Shown here in pieces: positions 28,755 through 36,859 of a DNA stretch of 64,000 nucleotides (position 1 is the stretch's first letter; each line of letters starts with the position of its first letter). Under the pieces are notes generated by a model. The model was not told where the DNA came from. It worked only from the letters and a program-made list of their open reading frames with translations, and ran no database searches. Location: contig NZ_CP150452.1 in NCBI RefSeq assembly GCF_051307045.1, forward strand, positions 1,984,001 to 2,048,000. The letters run 5' to 3'. Made by a program: the position numbers and the translations under genes. This DNA is from Dryocola sp031988645. Lineage in GTDB: Bacteria; Pseudomonadota; Gammaproteobacteria; Enterobacterales; Enterobacteriaceae.

Positions 28755-30094
28755 AGTCGATTCTCCTGATTGGTGGCGATAAGCCAGCTTTCGCGGGCGA
28801 TGGCGGCGGCGCCCGTGGCGACAGGTTCGGCAAGGTTGCTTACGAAAAGCGGCATTTCCCAACGGCGCCTGCGATGCTCAAGCATTTCAGCACGCTGGAA
28901 TAGCGAGCCCATCAGCACCGCGTCCTGCGGGCGAATGCCGCCGATTTCACACATGCGATTGAGCAGCAGCCAGGTACGGTCTGCGATGTTGTTAAGCGTC
29001 GCCTGAACGAGGTCCGCCGGCTTCACGCCGGCATTTAAATGGTGCACAGAAAGCAATCCTTGTGCCTCATCTTCATCAATCGAAACCGCCAGTTCCGTCC
29101 TGCCGCCTTCGAGCAATAAGTCGCTAAATAACCTGTCGTAGTCACCTTCATAGAGCAGTTCCGCCAGCGTCTGAACGATCTTGCCGGAAGGGGTGGCGCA
29201 GCCCATCACATACTCGCCGGGCTGCCAGGTGCGTTCGATATCCACGCCCAGTTGCCAGGCGGTGGCGGTATCCGGGAAGCGCGGCGTGAGCACCATCAGA
29301 TATTCGGAGGTGCCAATCGAGTCAAAAACGTGGGTGGGCTGGCGGCTTTGTACCGCCCAGGCGCCTACTATCTGATCGTGGCCGCCGGTAAACACGCAGG
29401 CCGCGGGACAGAGCGCGACGCCCGGAAGGCTCGTCGCCAGAATTTCGCCGCAGTGCTCTGCGGCGCCTGAGATTTTCGCGAAAAGCTCCGGCCACAACCC
29501 GAGTATCTCTAACGTTGGCTCATGTGGCCGCATGGACTGGAGATCGAAGCATTGAGAATGGGTGATTTGCGAGCTGCTGGCGCGCCATTCGCCCGTAAGC
29601 CGCCAGGCGACATAGCTGCCGAAATCGACCCACTGAGCAATCTCTTTCCAGATGTCCGGATGGTGCCTGCGCAGCCAGCTAAGGCGTTCCGGAGTCTGGT
29701 TTGGGCGCGAGCGCATGCCTGAAACAGCATAGTGCTCCCGGCTGTCCAGCCACCGATGCGTCTCTTGCGCAAGCGCCGTCTGCGGATATTTCTCCCACCA
29801 TGCCAGAGAAGGGTAGATCACCTCGCCGCGGGCGTTGACGGCCACCGACTCCTCCTGGCCAAAGGTCCCGATCGATATTGCCGCCAGCGGGCCACAGGCT
29901 TTTGCCTCCTGTTGCGCATACTCCACAATTAATGTGGACAGGGTTTGCCACACCGCGCCTGCATCATGAAACGTCAGCCCGTCGCGACAAAGGACGGGCG
30001 TGCGGCACTTTTTCACCGGCAGCAGCGCGCCTTCCTGAGCGATGCCGATGATTTTTATATGGGTCGTGCCGATATCAATGCCGAGAAACCACAT
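28751..30094 (-). CDS. FGGY-family carbohydrate kinase
   Basis: 447 residues, cytoplasmic. N-terminal GIDIGTTHIKIIGI is the phosphate-binding loop; IGTFGQEESVAVN, GMRSRPNQTPERLSW and FTGGHDQIVGAWAV are further family blocks. It resembles E. coli YgcE, a kinase of unknown substrate encoded near the FAD oxidoreductase YgcU, and the same two families are adjacent here. Gap to the upstream FAD gene is 15 bases; it overlaps the PfkB gene by four. It is expected to phosphorylate a ketose or polyol at a primary hydroxyl. Confidence 0.88.
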   Translation of the reverse strand: MWFLGIDIGTTHIKIIGIAQEGALLPVKKCRTPVLCRDGLTFHDAGAVWQTLSTLIVEYAQQEAKACGPLAAISIGTFGQEESVAVNARGEVIYPSLAWWEKYPQTALAQETHRWLDSREHYAVSGMRSRPNQTPERLSWLRRHHPDIWKEIAQWVDFGSYVAWRLTGEWRASSSQITHSQCFDLQSMRPHEPTLEILGLWPELFAKISGAAEHCGEILATSLPGVALCPAACVFTGGHDQIVGAWAVQSRQPTHVFDSIGTSEYLMVLTPRFPDTATAWQLGVDIERTWQPGEYVMGCATPSGKIVQTLAELLYEGDYDRLFSDLLLEGGRTELAVSIDEDEAQGLLSVHHLNAGVKPADLVQATLNNIADRTWLLLNRMCEIGGIRPQDAVLMGSLFQRAEMLEHRRRRWEMPLFVSNLAEPVATGAAAIARESWLIATNQENRL

Positions 30095-30109
30095 CGTGAC
30101 TGCCCCCAG

Positions 30110-31507
30110 TTAAAGCCCCAGTTTGCCGGGATTAAGAATGCCGTTCGGATCGAGGGCGTGTTTTACCCGCCGAAGCAGCAGATGCGCCGAACCCAGCGAC
30201 TCTCGCGCATACGGAGAGCGAACCAGCCCGCCGCCGTGGTGATGCGACAGTTCGGCCTTATGCTCAAGGCATACGCGCATGGTTTCGCGCCAGATAGTAC
30301 GGAGTTTTTCTACCGCTGCCGTATCGTTTTCTTCGCGTCCAAGCAGGATCATGTACATAGATGTGCCCTGTGGATAGACGTGGGAGAAATGCGACAGCAC
30401 CTCGCCGGCAAGGGGGTGCAGCGTTTGGGTTAAGTCATGATAGAGGCCGGCGATACCGTCCCAGGTATGAGCAACCTCAATGGTCTCGGCGAAGCCGCCA
30501 TCGCTGTCGAGCAGTTTTTCCACCGTTGAAAAATCGAAGCGCCGATCCATCCATTTCAGCGCGCCTTCGCCGCCCAGCGATTTTCCGCCGTGACGTCTGC
30601 TGATAGCTAAGAAGGCGTCCATTTCCGCATGGGCCACGGCGTCAACGCCCTGGGTGCCGAGAAACATCACCGGTTTACCCTGGTCGGGGTTTTGCATGGC
30701 GTGGCGCGCCTCAGCCGTGTCGTACAGGCGCAGAAGGAAAGGACGCAAGCCGGCCATTGCCTGTTCGCGCATGATATTCAGTCCCGCCTCGACGGAAGGC
30801 AGCTCAAGGGTGTCGAAAAGCCGCGTCTGGGGCAGCGGGAACATCTTTAGCTGAACGGAGGTTACAACGCCGAGTGTGCCTTCCGCGCCGATGAACAGCT
30901 GGCGCAGGTCCGGGCCCATCGCAGCGCGGGGGGAGGCTTTCAGACGCACGCGCTCGCCGGTGGCGAGAATCACCGTGTATGCGGTAATTAAATCCTCAAT
31001 GCCGCCGTAATAGGAAGAAAATTGCCCGGTTGCCAGCGTGGACAGCCAGCCGCCGACGCTTGACTGATAAAGCGACTGGGGAGAATGTCCCAGCGTCCAG
31101 CCCATCTCCTGCAGTTCGTCTTCAAGCCTGCCGCCGTTGTAGCCGGTGGAAACTTCCACCGTCATATTAGTGGTGTTGATTTCTCTGTTCTGCGCCATTT
31201 CACTGAGATCCAGCACGATTCCCCCGCGGGTCGGCAGCGGCTGGCCGGTCACGGAGGAGGCAAGGGCGCGCGGCGTCACCGGCGTATCGTTTTCGGTCGC
31301 AAGGGCCAGAATCTGCTGGATATGCCGTTCTTCAGTGGCCTTCACCACAACATCCGCCTGATAAGCATGGCAGCCTAAACGCCTGAGTTTGGTGGACAGC
31401 GGCCAGGTATCGTGGCTGGATGCCTGAAGCGAATCCGCATCCGTTAATACCTGCTTTTCAGGCACGATTTTTTTCAGTGCGGCAACCAGCTGCAAAACGT
31501 TGGACAT
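30110..31507 (-). CDS. FAD-linked oxidoreductase (YgcU / alkyl-DHAP synthase-like)
   Basis: 465 residues. The N-terminal half is an FAD_binding_4 (p-cresol methylhydroxylase) domain: PVTPRALASSVTG, GIVLDLSEM, and LGHSPQSLYQSSVGGWLST...GQFSSYYGGIEDLI. The C-terminal FAD-oxidase domain ends with SHHHGGGLVRSPY and HALDPNGILNPGKLGL. The histidine motif is like that of alkyl-dihydroxyacetonephosphate synthase and of E. coli YgcU, whose function is unknown. AAGGAG precedes the ATG. As first gene of the operon it may oxidise an alditol or hydroxy acid to the ketose used by the kinases; this is inference. Confidence 0.88.
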   Translation of the reverse strand: MSNVLQLVAALKKIVPEKQVLTDADSLQASSHDTWPLSTKLRRLGCHAYQADVVVKATEERHIQQILALATENDTPVTPRALASSVTGQPLPTRGGIVLDLSEMAQNREINTTNMTVEVSTGYNGGRLEDELQEMGWTLGHSPQSLYQSSVGGWLSTLATGQFSSYYGGIEDLITAYTVILATGERVRLKASPRAAMGPDLRQLFIGAEGTLGVVTSVQLKMFPLPQTRLFDTLELPSVEAGLNIMREQAMAGLRPFLLRLYDTAEARHAMQNPDQGKPVMFLGTQGVDAVAHAEMDAFLAISRRHGGKSLGGEGALKWMDRRFDFSTVEKLLDSDGGFAETIEVAHTWDGIAGLYHDLTQTLHPLAGEVLSHFSHVYPQGTSMYMILLGREENDTAAVEKLRTIWRETMRVCLEHKAELSHHHGGGLVRSPYARESLGSAHLLLRRVKHALDPNGILNPGKLGL

Positions 31508-31581
31508 ACCTACTCCTTGTGCACAACTTTTAGAGGCTCCCCGCTGAATTTGTCAGGCAAAATCAGACGGGGCATAATTCA

Positions 31582-31609
31582 TTGACATCGTGTTGAAGGC
31601 TAATATACG
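31582..31609 (+). promoter_or_regulatory. Probable sigma-70 promoter of the aldolase gene
   Basis: Perfect -35 TTGACA (31582-31587), a 16-base spacer and TATACG (31604-31609) as a fair -10. Located 65 bases upstream of the aldolase ATG and just ahead of a palindromic operator. Confidence 0.6.
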
Positions 31610-31612
31610 ATC

Positions 31613-31634
31613 AATTTGCAGAAATCTGCAAATT
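31613..31634. promoter_or_regulatory. Perfect 22-bp inverted repeat, probable operator
   Basis: Arms AATTTGCAGA and TCTGCAAATT pair perfectly around AA, directly after the -10 box, a position suited to repression. It lies between the divergent halves of the sugar/polyol locus. The YhfZ-type regulator at 32529-33503 is the best candidate to bind it (inference). Confidence 0.7.
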
Positions 31635-31673
31635 GCATTTAACCGTTTTGACAACTTTGTGAAGGAGATCAAC

Positions 31674-32525
31674 ATGGATTCCCGCACCGGAAAAGCTGTT
31701 CGACTGGGTCGTATTTTACGTCCGGAAACAGGCTGCGCAGTGGTCGTCGCGGCATCGCACGGCGTGATGGCAGGCCCGCCATCCGGCCTGAAAACGCGCG
31801 GTGAAATTGAATCAGTCTTTACCCAGCTACGCGGTGCCGATGGGGTAATGGTGTCGCCGGGGATGATCCCGCTGGTTGAAAAGACTTACGTGGGCCGCGA
31901 CCGGCCCGGCTTTGTCCTTCACCTGGACTGGAAGAACCATGCGCGCGGCATCTACACGCCGGGGAAGGACGGGCGATCGGAAGGCGTCCTGGCGCAGCTG
32001 GCGGATATTAGCGAAGTGGCGGCCTGCGGTATCGACGCGGTGATGACCTACATGTATCTGGGCCAGAAGGACACCGCGCTGGAGCAGGCGGAGATTGTCC
32101 GCAACACGCGCATTGCCCGCGACTGCGAACGGCACGGTATTGCGCTGATTATCGAGCCGCGTTCCGCGCTGGAAGGCATCGATCCGGACGCGCTTAGTGC
32201 GAAGGTGATGAGCATGTATTGCCGCATTGCGGCAGATATCGGCGCCGATCTGGTGAAGGCGCTTTGGCCCGGCTCCGTGGATGATTTTGCAGCGGTAACA
32301 AGCACTTGCTATACTCCGGTATTGCTTGCCGGCGGCGCAGGCGGTGAGGATCCGCAGGCTACGCTGCAGCTGGCGGCCGACGCCATGCGGGCAGGCGCGA
32401 AAGGAGTGATGTTTGGACGACGCATTTTCCGTGCGCAGCATCCCGCCGGGGTTCTCCGCGCGTTAAATGCGGTGGTGCATGAAAAGCAAAGCGTCGGGCA
32501 GGCGTCACGGCTTCTGGAAGGATAA
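31674..32525 (+). CDS. Class I aldolase, FbaB/DhnA/LsrF family
   Basis: 283 residues from ATG 31674 with AAGGAG at ideal spacing; the longer frame upstream overlaps the promoter and operator. The TIM barrel carries VVAASHGVMAGPP, MVSPGMIPL, GIDAVMTYMYLG, IIEPRS and ADLVKALWPGS, where the Lys is placed like the Schiff-base Lys of FbaB and LsrF, then LLAGGAGGEDP for phosphate binding and GVMFGRRIF. Predicted to cleave a phosphorylated ketose, here probably the product of the FGGY and PfkB kinases. Divergent from that operon and four bases from the regulator gene. Confidence 0.88.
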   Translation: MDSRTGKAVRLGRILRPETGCAVVVAASHGVMAGPPSGLKTRGEIESVFTQLRGADGVMVSPGMIPLVEKTYVGRDRPGFVLHLDWKNHARGIYTPGKDGRSEGVLAQLADISEVAACGIDAVMTYMYLGQKDTALEQAEIVRNTRIARDCERHGIALIIEPRSALEGIDPDALSAKVMSMYCRIAADIGADLVKALWPGSVDDFAAVTSTCYTPVLLAGGAGGEDPQATLQLAADAMRAGAKGVMFGRRIFRAQHPAGVLRALNAVVHEKQSVGQASRLLEG

Positions 32526-32528
32526 GGG

Positions 32529-33503
32529 TTGACGGAAACAATGACGGTCATTACTGATAATGTTAAACAGCTTTCCCCGGTAGCCTTTATTGCCCGCACT
32601 ATCATCTCCCGCGGGCTGGGTGGGCGTTTGCCCATCACCTCCTGGTTTCAGGAGGTGCTGGAAATAGGCTCCGGCACGGTGCAAAAGGCCCTGCAGGAGC
32701 TGAAAAAATCTGGCGCCGTCAACCTTGTTTCCCGCGGTCATCAGGGGACCTTCGTGGTCTCCTGGCATTTTTCCCTGCTCTGGGATGCGGCGCGTATGCC
32801 GCCGGTGCATATCCTTCTCCCGCCCCGCGGCTCCCGGGAGGCGACACAAATTGCCTGTGCCTTTGCGCAACAGTGTAGCCAGTGGGATGTGGTCGCGACG
32901 GCGAGCTACCTGCGCGGCGCGCATTCTCGTCTTGCCGCCCTTGAACGCGGTGCAGCGGATATCGTTTTGCTCTCTTCCGGCTCGGCGCAGATGCTGCTGG
33001 CGGATTCGCTGACGCAGTCCTGGGAAATGTTTGAGGTCGGCTGCGGCAGCTATTACCGGCCGGGAAGCCTGGTGGTTGTCGAAAGAGACGAGGGGGGTCG
33101 TGGTAGCCGTCCGCGCGTGGGGATTGACTGCCATTCAAGCGATCACCAGCGGCTCACGCGGGCGCAGTTCCCCGAACAGGAACACGAGTATGTGGAAGTC
33201 GATTTTACGCTGCTGCCCCGGCTGGTCTTTCAGGGAGAGGTGGATACCGGCGTCTGGCACCAGGAAACCTCCCTTATACCGCTTGATAAAGTGGGACTGT
33301 TGATTCATCCGCTGGATAAACCCGAATCGCTGGAGATGGCAGAGGCTATCTCCAGCGCCGTGCTGGTTGTGCGCTCCGCCTCGCCCGTAGCCCAGCTGTT
33401 GCGTCAGCTGGACTTAACTTTGCTCAGAGAACAGGCTATGGCGCCCGTGGACCACGACAGCACACATTTCAACAGCGTGCCCGTAGCGCTACGTTTTCTC
33501 TGA
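32529..33503 (+). CDS. YhfZ-family GntR-like transcriptional regulator
   Basis: 324 residues from TTG 32529 with AAGGA six bases upstream (an in-frame ATG lies at 32541). The N-terminus is a winged helix-turn-helix (GGRLPITSWFQEVLEIGSGTV, then QKALQELKKSGAVNLVSRG). The remainder matches the YhfZ C-terminal domain, a periplasmic-binding-like sensor: HILLPPRGSREATQIACAFA and EVGCGSYYRPGSLVVVER. Co-transcribed with the aldolase, so it is the obvious local regulator of the catabolic locus. Confidence 0.82.
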   Translation: MTETMTVITDNVKQLSPVAFIARTIISRGLGGRLPITSWFQEVLEIGSGTVQKALQELKKSGAVNLVSRGHQGTFVVSWHFSLLWDAARMPPVHILLPPRGSREATQIACAFAQQCSQWDVVATASYLRGAHSRLAALERGAADIVLLSSGSAQMLLADSLTQSWEMFEVGCGSYYRPGSLVVVERDEGGRGSRPRVGIDCHSSDHQRLTRAQFPEQEHEYVEVDFTLLPRLVFQGEVDTGVWHQETSLIPLDKVGLLIHPLDKPESLEMAEAISSAVLVVRSASPVAQLLRQLDLTLLREQAMAPVDHDSTHFNSVPVALRFL

Positions 33504-33568
33504 GATACGGTGATGGCGGCAAGCATCCTTGCCGTCCGCTATCAGAGGATTTACTTCAGCTTTCACAG

Positions 33569-33595
33569 GGCGGATAAGCGGCGGCGCCATCCGCC
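33569..33595. repeat. REP-like palindrome
   Basis: GGCGGAT and ATCCGCC arms enclose AAGCGGCGGCGCC. Read on the other strand the core GGATGGCGCxGCxGCTTATCC matches the element after hrpA (17244-17299). A smaller hairpin (GGCAAG-CAT-CCTTGCC) lies at about 33518-33533. Both sit between convergent genes. Confidence 0.6.
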
Positions 33596-33609
33596 GATGG
33601 CATTGATGT

Positions 33610-35341
33610 TTACTCCAGCGCCAGCCTCGCAGCCAGCGCGGCAATTTCTCTACGCCACGCCAGCTGCAGGACCGGTTTCTGGTGTTTCTCCTTACGCGCC
33701 AGATCCTCAGCCAGCCGTTTTTCCAGCTCCACCAGCCGTTCCAGCAATAAATCCGCTTCGTTATTGATCGCTTTGTTTTCAGCTGACGGCTCGACAAGTG
33801 CCGCAATCCGTTCGCCGCTCTCTTCGAAGCTAAGCCGCGCATAAAGCTGTTCCAGATCGTGCCATTCGCTTAGCTCGCCGTTATCAATCAGCCAGAAACG
33901 GTTGCAGCTACTGGCGATGAGCGAGCGATCGTGCGTGACCAGCAGCACGCCGCCTTCGAAGCTCTGCAGCGCTGCGGTCAGCGCCTCTTTGCCCTCCATA
34001 TCCAGGTGATTGGTCGGCTCATCGAGCATCAGCAGTGAATAGCGGGCAAGCGTCAGCCCGACAAACAGCAGGCGTGAACGCTCGCCGCCGCTCAGGGTAC
34101 TGACGGTCTGCTGATGGCGCAGCCAGGGGAAACCGGCACCGATCAGCGCCAGCTTACGCTCCTGTTCGCTCAGCGATGCAAAAGGTTCGAGGGCTTCGGT
34201 CAGCGTGTCGTTATCCCGCAGCTGGTGCAGCGTCTGGTCGTAATAGCCCATCTGCGCACGAGAATGCAACACGGATATTCTCATCACTTTCCGGTTGCTG
34301 GTAATGCCGCCAGAGCAGGCGCAGCAAAGAAGACTTACCGCAGCCGTTGCGGCCGATTATCGCCACGCGATCGCCGCTTTTCACGCGCTGTAACGGCAGG
34401 TGGAATAGCGGTTCGGCGTCAGGTGCGGGGCGCACGCGCAGGTTTTCCATCTCCAGCAGCCGGTCGGCCTGGAGCCTTTCGCCATGCAGGACAAGCTGCC
34501 ACGGATGACCGGCGCTCGGCTCTGTTTGCCCGTCCTTTAGCTTGTCGATGCGTTTTTCCATCTGCTTAGCCTTGCGCGCCAGATCCTCGTTATCGTATAC
34601 GCGCCCCCATATCGCCAGCCGTTTCGCGCTGGCAGCAATGCGGTCGATCTCTTTTTGCTCTGCCTGGTGGCGATGGGCCTGCGTCCGGTCTCGCTCGTCA
34701 AGGGCTGCCCGCGCCGCGGAGCAGGACAGTTGGAAGAAGCTCAGCGTGCGGTCGCGCAAAATCCACGTGCCGTTGGTGACGTTGTCCAGTAGGTGTTGGT
34801 CGTGGGAAACCAGCACAAAGCTGCCGTTCCAGCCGCGCAGAAACCGCTCGAGCCACAGCAGCGTCGGCAGGTCGAGGTAGTTACTGGGTTCATCAAGCAG
34901 CAGCAGATCCGGTTCGGTTATCAGCGCACGTGCCAGCAGCAGGCGGGTATGCTGGCCGCCGCTTAGCGCGCCCGCGGTGAGATGCCGGTCCGCCTCGCTA
35001 AAGCCCATGTCGGCAAGCAGGGCTTCAGCACGCCAGCTATCGCCCAGGCGCGCTGGCTCGTCAATGCGCGCCAGCACCGCATCCAGCATGTTAAGGGGAT
35101 GGAGCGATTCCGGAAGATGCTGCTCTACGCGCGCCATCAGGCACTGGTGCGCGCGGGTCACGCTGCCGCTGTTGGGCGAAATCGAGCCGTCGAGCAGCTT
35201 TAGCAGGGTGCTTTTGCCGCAGCCGTTATGGCCGATTAAACCCAGCCGGTCGCCTTTTTTAAGCGTAAAGTTAATGTCGGCCAGCAGCGGGCCAAAAGGC
35301 GTGTCGAGGCTAAGAGCCCGGGCGTTTAATAAGGTTGTCAT
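33610..35341 (-). CDS. ABC-F subfamily ATPase (apparent +1 frameshift)
   Basis: About 576 residues, soluble, two ABC domains and no membrane segments, so an ABC-F protein acting on the ribosome and not a transporter. Domain 1: GHNGCGKSTLLKLL, LSGGQHTRLLLARAL, LLLDEPSNYLD. A charged interdomain linker (about residues 225-275) is where ABC-F proteins reach the peptidyl-transferase centre. Domain 2: GRNGCGKSSLLRLL, LSGGERSRLLFVGL, MLDEPTNHLDMEG. The frame breaks at about 34264-34275 between ENIRV and LHSRAQMGYYD; the span is 3n+1. Resistance-type (antibiotic protection) function is suggested by the attenuator-like leader upstream but is not proven. Confidence 0.83.
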
Positions 35342-35346
35342 AGTGC

Positions 35347-35482
35347 TTACTCAAGAGTTACAGGCGTAAAACGCCTTCGTCTATAAAACTGACGACAACT
35401 CAGTAAGCCTGAGGGAAGGGATAGTTTTGGTGATCTTCGCTCAAGCCGAAGTTATCGCAGCACGCTATCGATAACGCTTGAG
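35347..35482 (-). promoter_or_regulatory. Attenuator-like leader with alternative hairpins upstream of the ABC-F gene
   Basis: A large inverted repeat pairs CGATAACGCTTGAG (35469-35482) with CTCAAGC...GTTATCG (35440-35457, 4-base bulge). It overlaps the end of the upstream ORF. A second stem CTTCG/CGAAG (35435-35439 with 35447-35451) uses the same bases and is mutually exclusive. Further hairpins lie at 35399-35413 (CTCAG/CTGAG), 35362-35376 (AGGCGT/ACGCCT) and 35347-35360 next to the ABC-F start. No strong T-run is seen, so control might be at translation initiation instead of termination. Confidence 0.6.
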
Positions 35483-35535
35483 CTATGACGATCGCCAAAA
35501 GTATGCGAACGGTTAAAGCGTTCACAAGACAGCAT
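35452..35535 (-). CDS. Leader peptide (27 aa) upstream of the ABC-F gene
   Basis: A 27-residue frame (MLSCERFNRSHTFGDRHSS... to VLR) with a near-perfect ribosome site AAGGAGG five bases before its ATG, far better than that of the ABC-F gene 110 bases downstream. Its last codons lie in the arm of a strong hairpin. This is the architecture of drug-responsive leader peptides upstream of resistance ABC-F and methyltransferase genes. A possible -10 (TACAAT on the minus strand, 35575-35580) lies upstream. Confidence 0.6.
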   Translation of the reverse strand: MLSCERFNRSHTFGDRHSSSVIDSVLR

Positions 35536-35703
35536 GGGATCCTCCTTATATTCAGCAAGTTGATGGGTGTGCGAATTGTAGGCATAAAACGGCCGACTGG
35601 CCACCTGTTAAATTTTGCCCGGGACGGCAGAGAGGTTGTATCAGGGCGGCAACGGAAAGCCGCTCGGGCCTGCGGATCTCTTCCTGTGCAAAGCGCTCGG
35701 TCT

Positions 35704-36675
35704 TTAAACCGATCCCCTGACCACCAGCTTCCAGTCAAGGATCTCATTTACCCTTTCCGCCTGCGGGTTATCGATTCTCTCCAGCAGCAGCTGCACGCTG
35801 CGCACGCCAAGCTGGTGCATCGGCTGTTCAACGGTGGTGAGCGGCGGGGTGGTGACCGCGCCAAAAGGCACGCCGTCAAAGCCCATAATCGCCACGTCTT
35901 CCGGTACGCGCAGCCCGTGCTCGTGGGCGTAATGCAGCGCGCCGCCGGCCAGCGCATCGGAGATAGCAAAAACCGCGTCCGGCGGCTCGGGCATGGTGAA
36001 CAGCTCCGCCATGGCCTGCACGCCCGCCTGGTATTCCAGGCTGTCCGCATACACCACGGCCTGCCAGCCTAAGCCGCGGCCCGCCCGGTATCCCGCTTCG
36101 CGCTGCTGCGAATACAGATAGCGCAGGTCGCCGTTAATGAGCGCGATACGTTTATAGCCAGCGCTGGCGAGGTGATCGACCGCAGCGGCGGCGGCCTTGA
36201 AATTATCGATGGTTACGCAGGATGCGTTGAACGCCGGATCGCCTTCGCCGCACTGTACCCAGGGCGAATCGCCGATAAGCGTCGTTAAGCCCGGCAAGCA
36301 GCTGATGGCGTCCATAGTGATCACGCCATCGACAACCTTGCCGCTCAGCAGCTGCAGGTAGGCGGATTCGCGCGTCAGGCGGGATTCAGAATTACACAGC
36401 AAAATGTGGTAGCCGTGCTTCTCCGCTTCCTCTTCAATACCGCGAACCACGCGCGCGCAGAAGGGGTTGGTGATATTGGAAACCAGCACCAGCAGCATGC
36501 GGCTGCGGGCGGTGCGCAGCTGGCGGGCGAGGAGGTTCGGCTGGTAATCGCATGACTCAATGGCCGCCAGCACCTTCTCGCGGGTATCGGCCTTTACGCC
36601 CGGATTGCCGTTCAGCACTCTGGAAACGGTAGCGGTGGAAACCCCTGCAAGACGAGCCACTTTATCTATCGACAT
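35704..36675 (-). CDS. LacI family transcriptional regulator
   Basis: 323 residues from ATG 36675 with AAGGA six bases upstream; the frame is open 51 bases further but without a ribosome site. The helix-turn-helix IDKVARLAGVSTATVSRVLN and hinge region are followed by a periplasmic-binding-type sugar domain (SRMLLVLVSNITNPFCARVV, GVITMDAI, PEDVAIMGFDGVPFG). Divergent from the sugar operon at 36860 with two matching operators between them; it is the likely repressor of that operon and of itself. Confidence 0.9.
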   Translation of the reverse strand: MSIDKVARLAGVSTATVSRVLNGNPGVKADTREKVLAAIESCDYQPNLLARQLRTARSRMLLVLVSNITNPFCARVVRGIEEEAEKHGYHILLCNSESRLTRESAYLQLLSGKVVDGVITMDAISCLPGLTTLIGDSPWVQCGEGDPAFNASCVTIDNFKAAAAAVDHLASAGYKRIALINGDLRYLYSQQREAGYRAGRGLGWQAVVYADSLEYQAGVQAMAELFTMPEPPDAVFAISDALAGGALHYAHEHGLRVPEDVAIMGFDGVPFGAVTTPPLTTVEQPMHQLGVRSVQLLLERIDNPQAERVNEILDWKLVVRGSV

Positions 36676-36771
36676 GCTGATCCTTTGGCCAGATTGATTA
36701 TTTGTGAAGCACATTCCAGATCGCAATCAATAGTACCAAATAATTCCTCCGCATGATGGAAACCCCTCTGA

Positions 36772-36814
36772 AATCGATTACATTTTTAGTGAAGTGTTAA
36801 TGTAATCGATTACA
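36772..36814. promoter_or_regulatory. Two LacI-type operators
   Basis: Perfect 14-bp palindrome TGTAATCGATTACA at 36801-36814, and a second half-conserved copy around AATCGATT at 36772-36779 (AAATCGATTACA). Both contain the central CG typical of LacI/GalR operators and lie between the regulator and the operon it faces. Confidence 0.75.
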
Positions 36815-36859
36815 AAAATAACCTCTTACCCTTAATCAATACTCTGTCGCGGAGGATTT

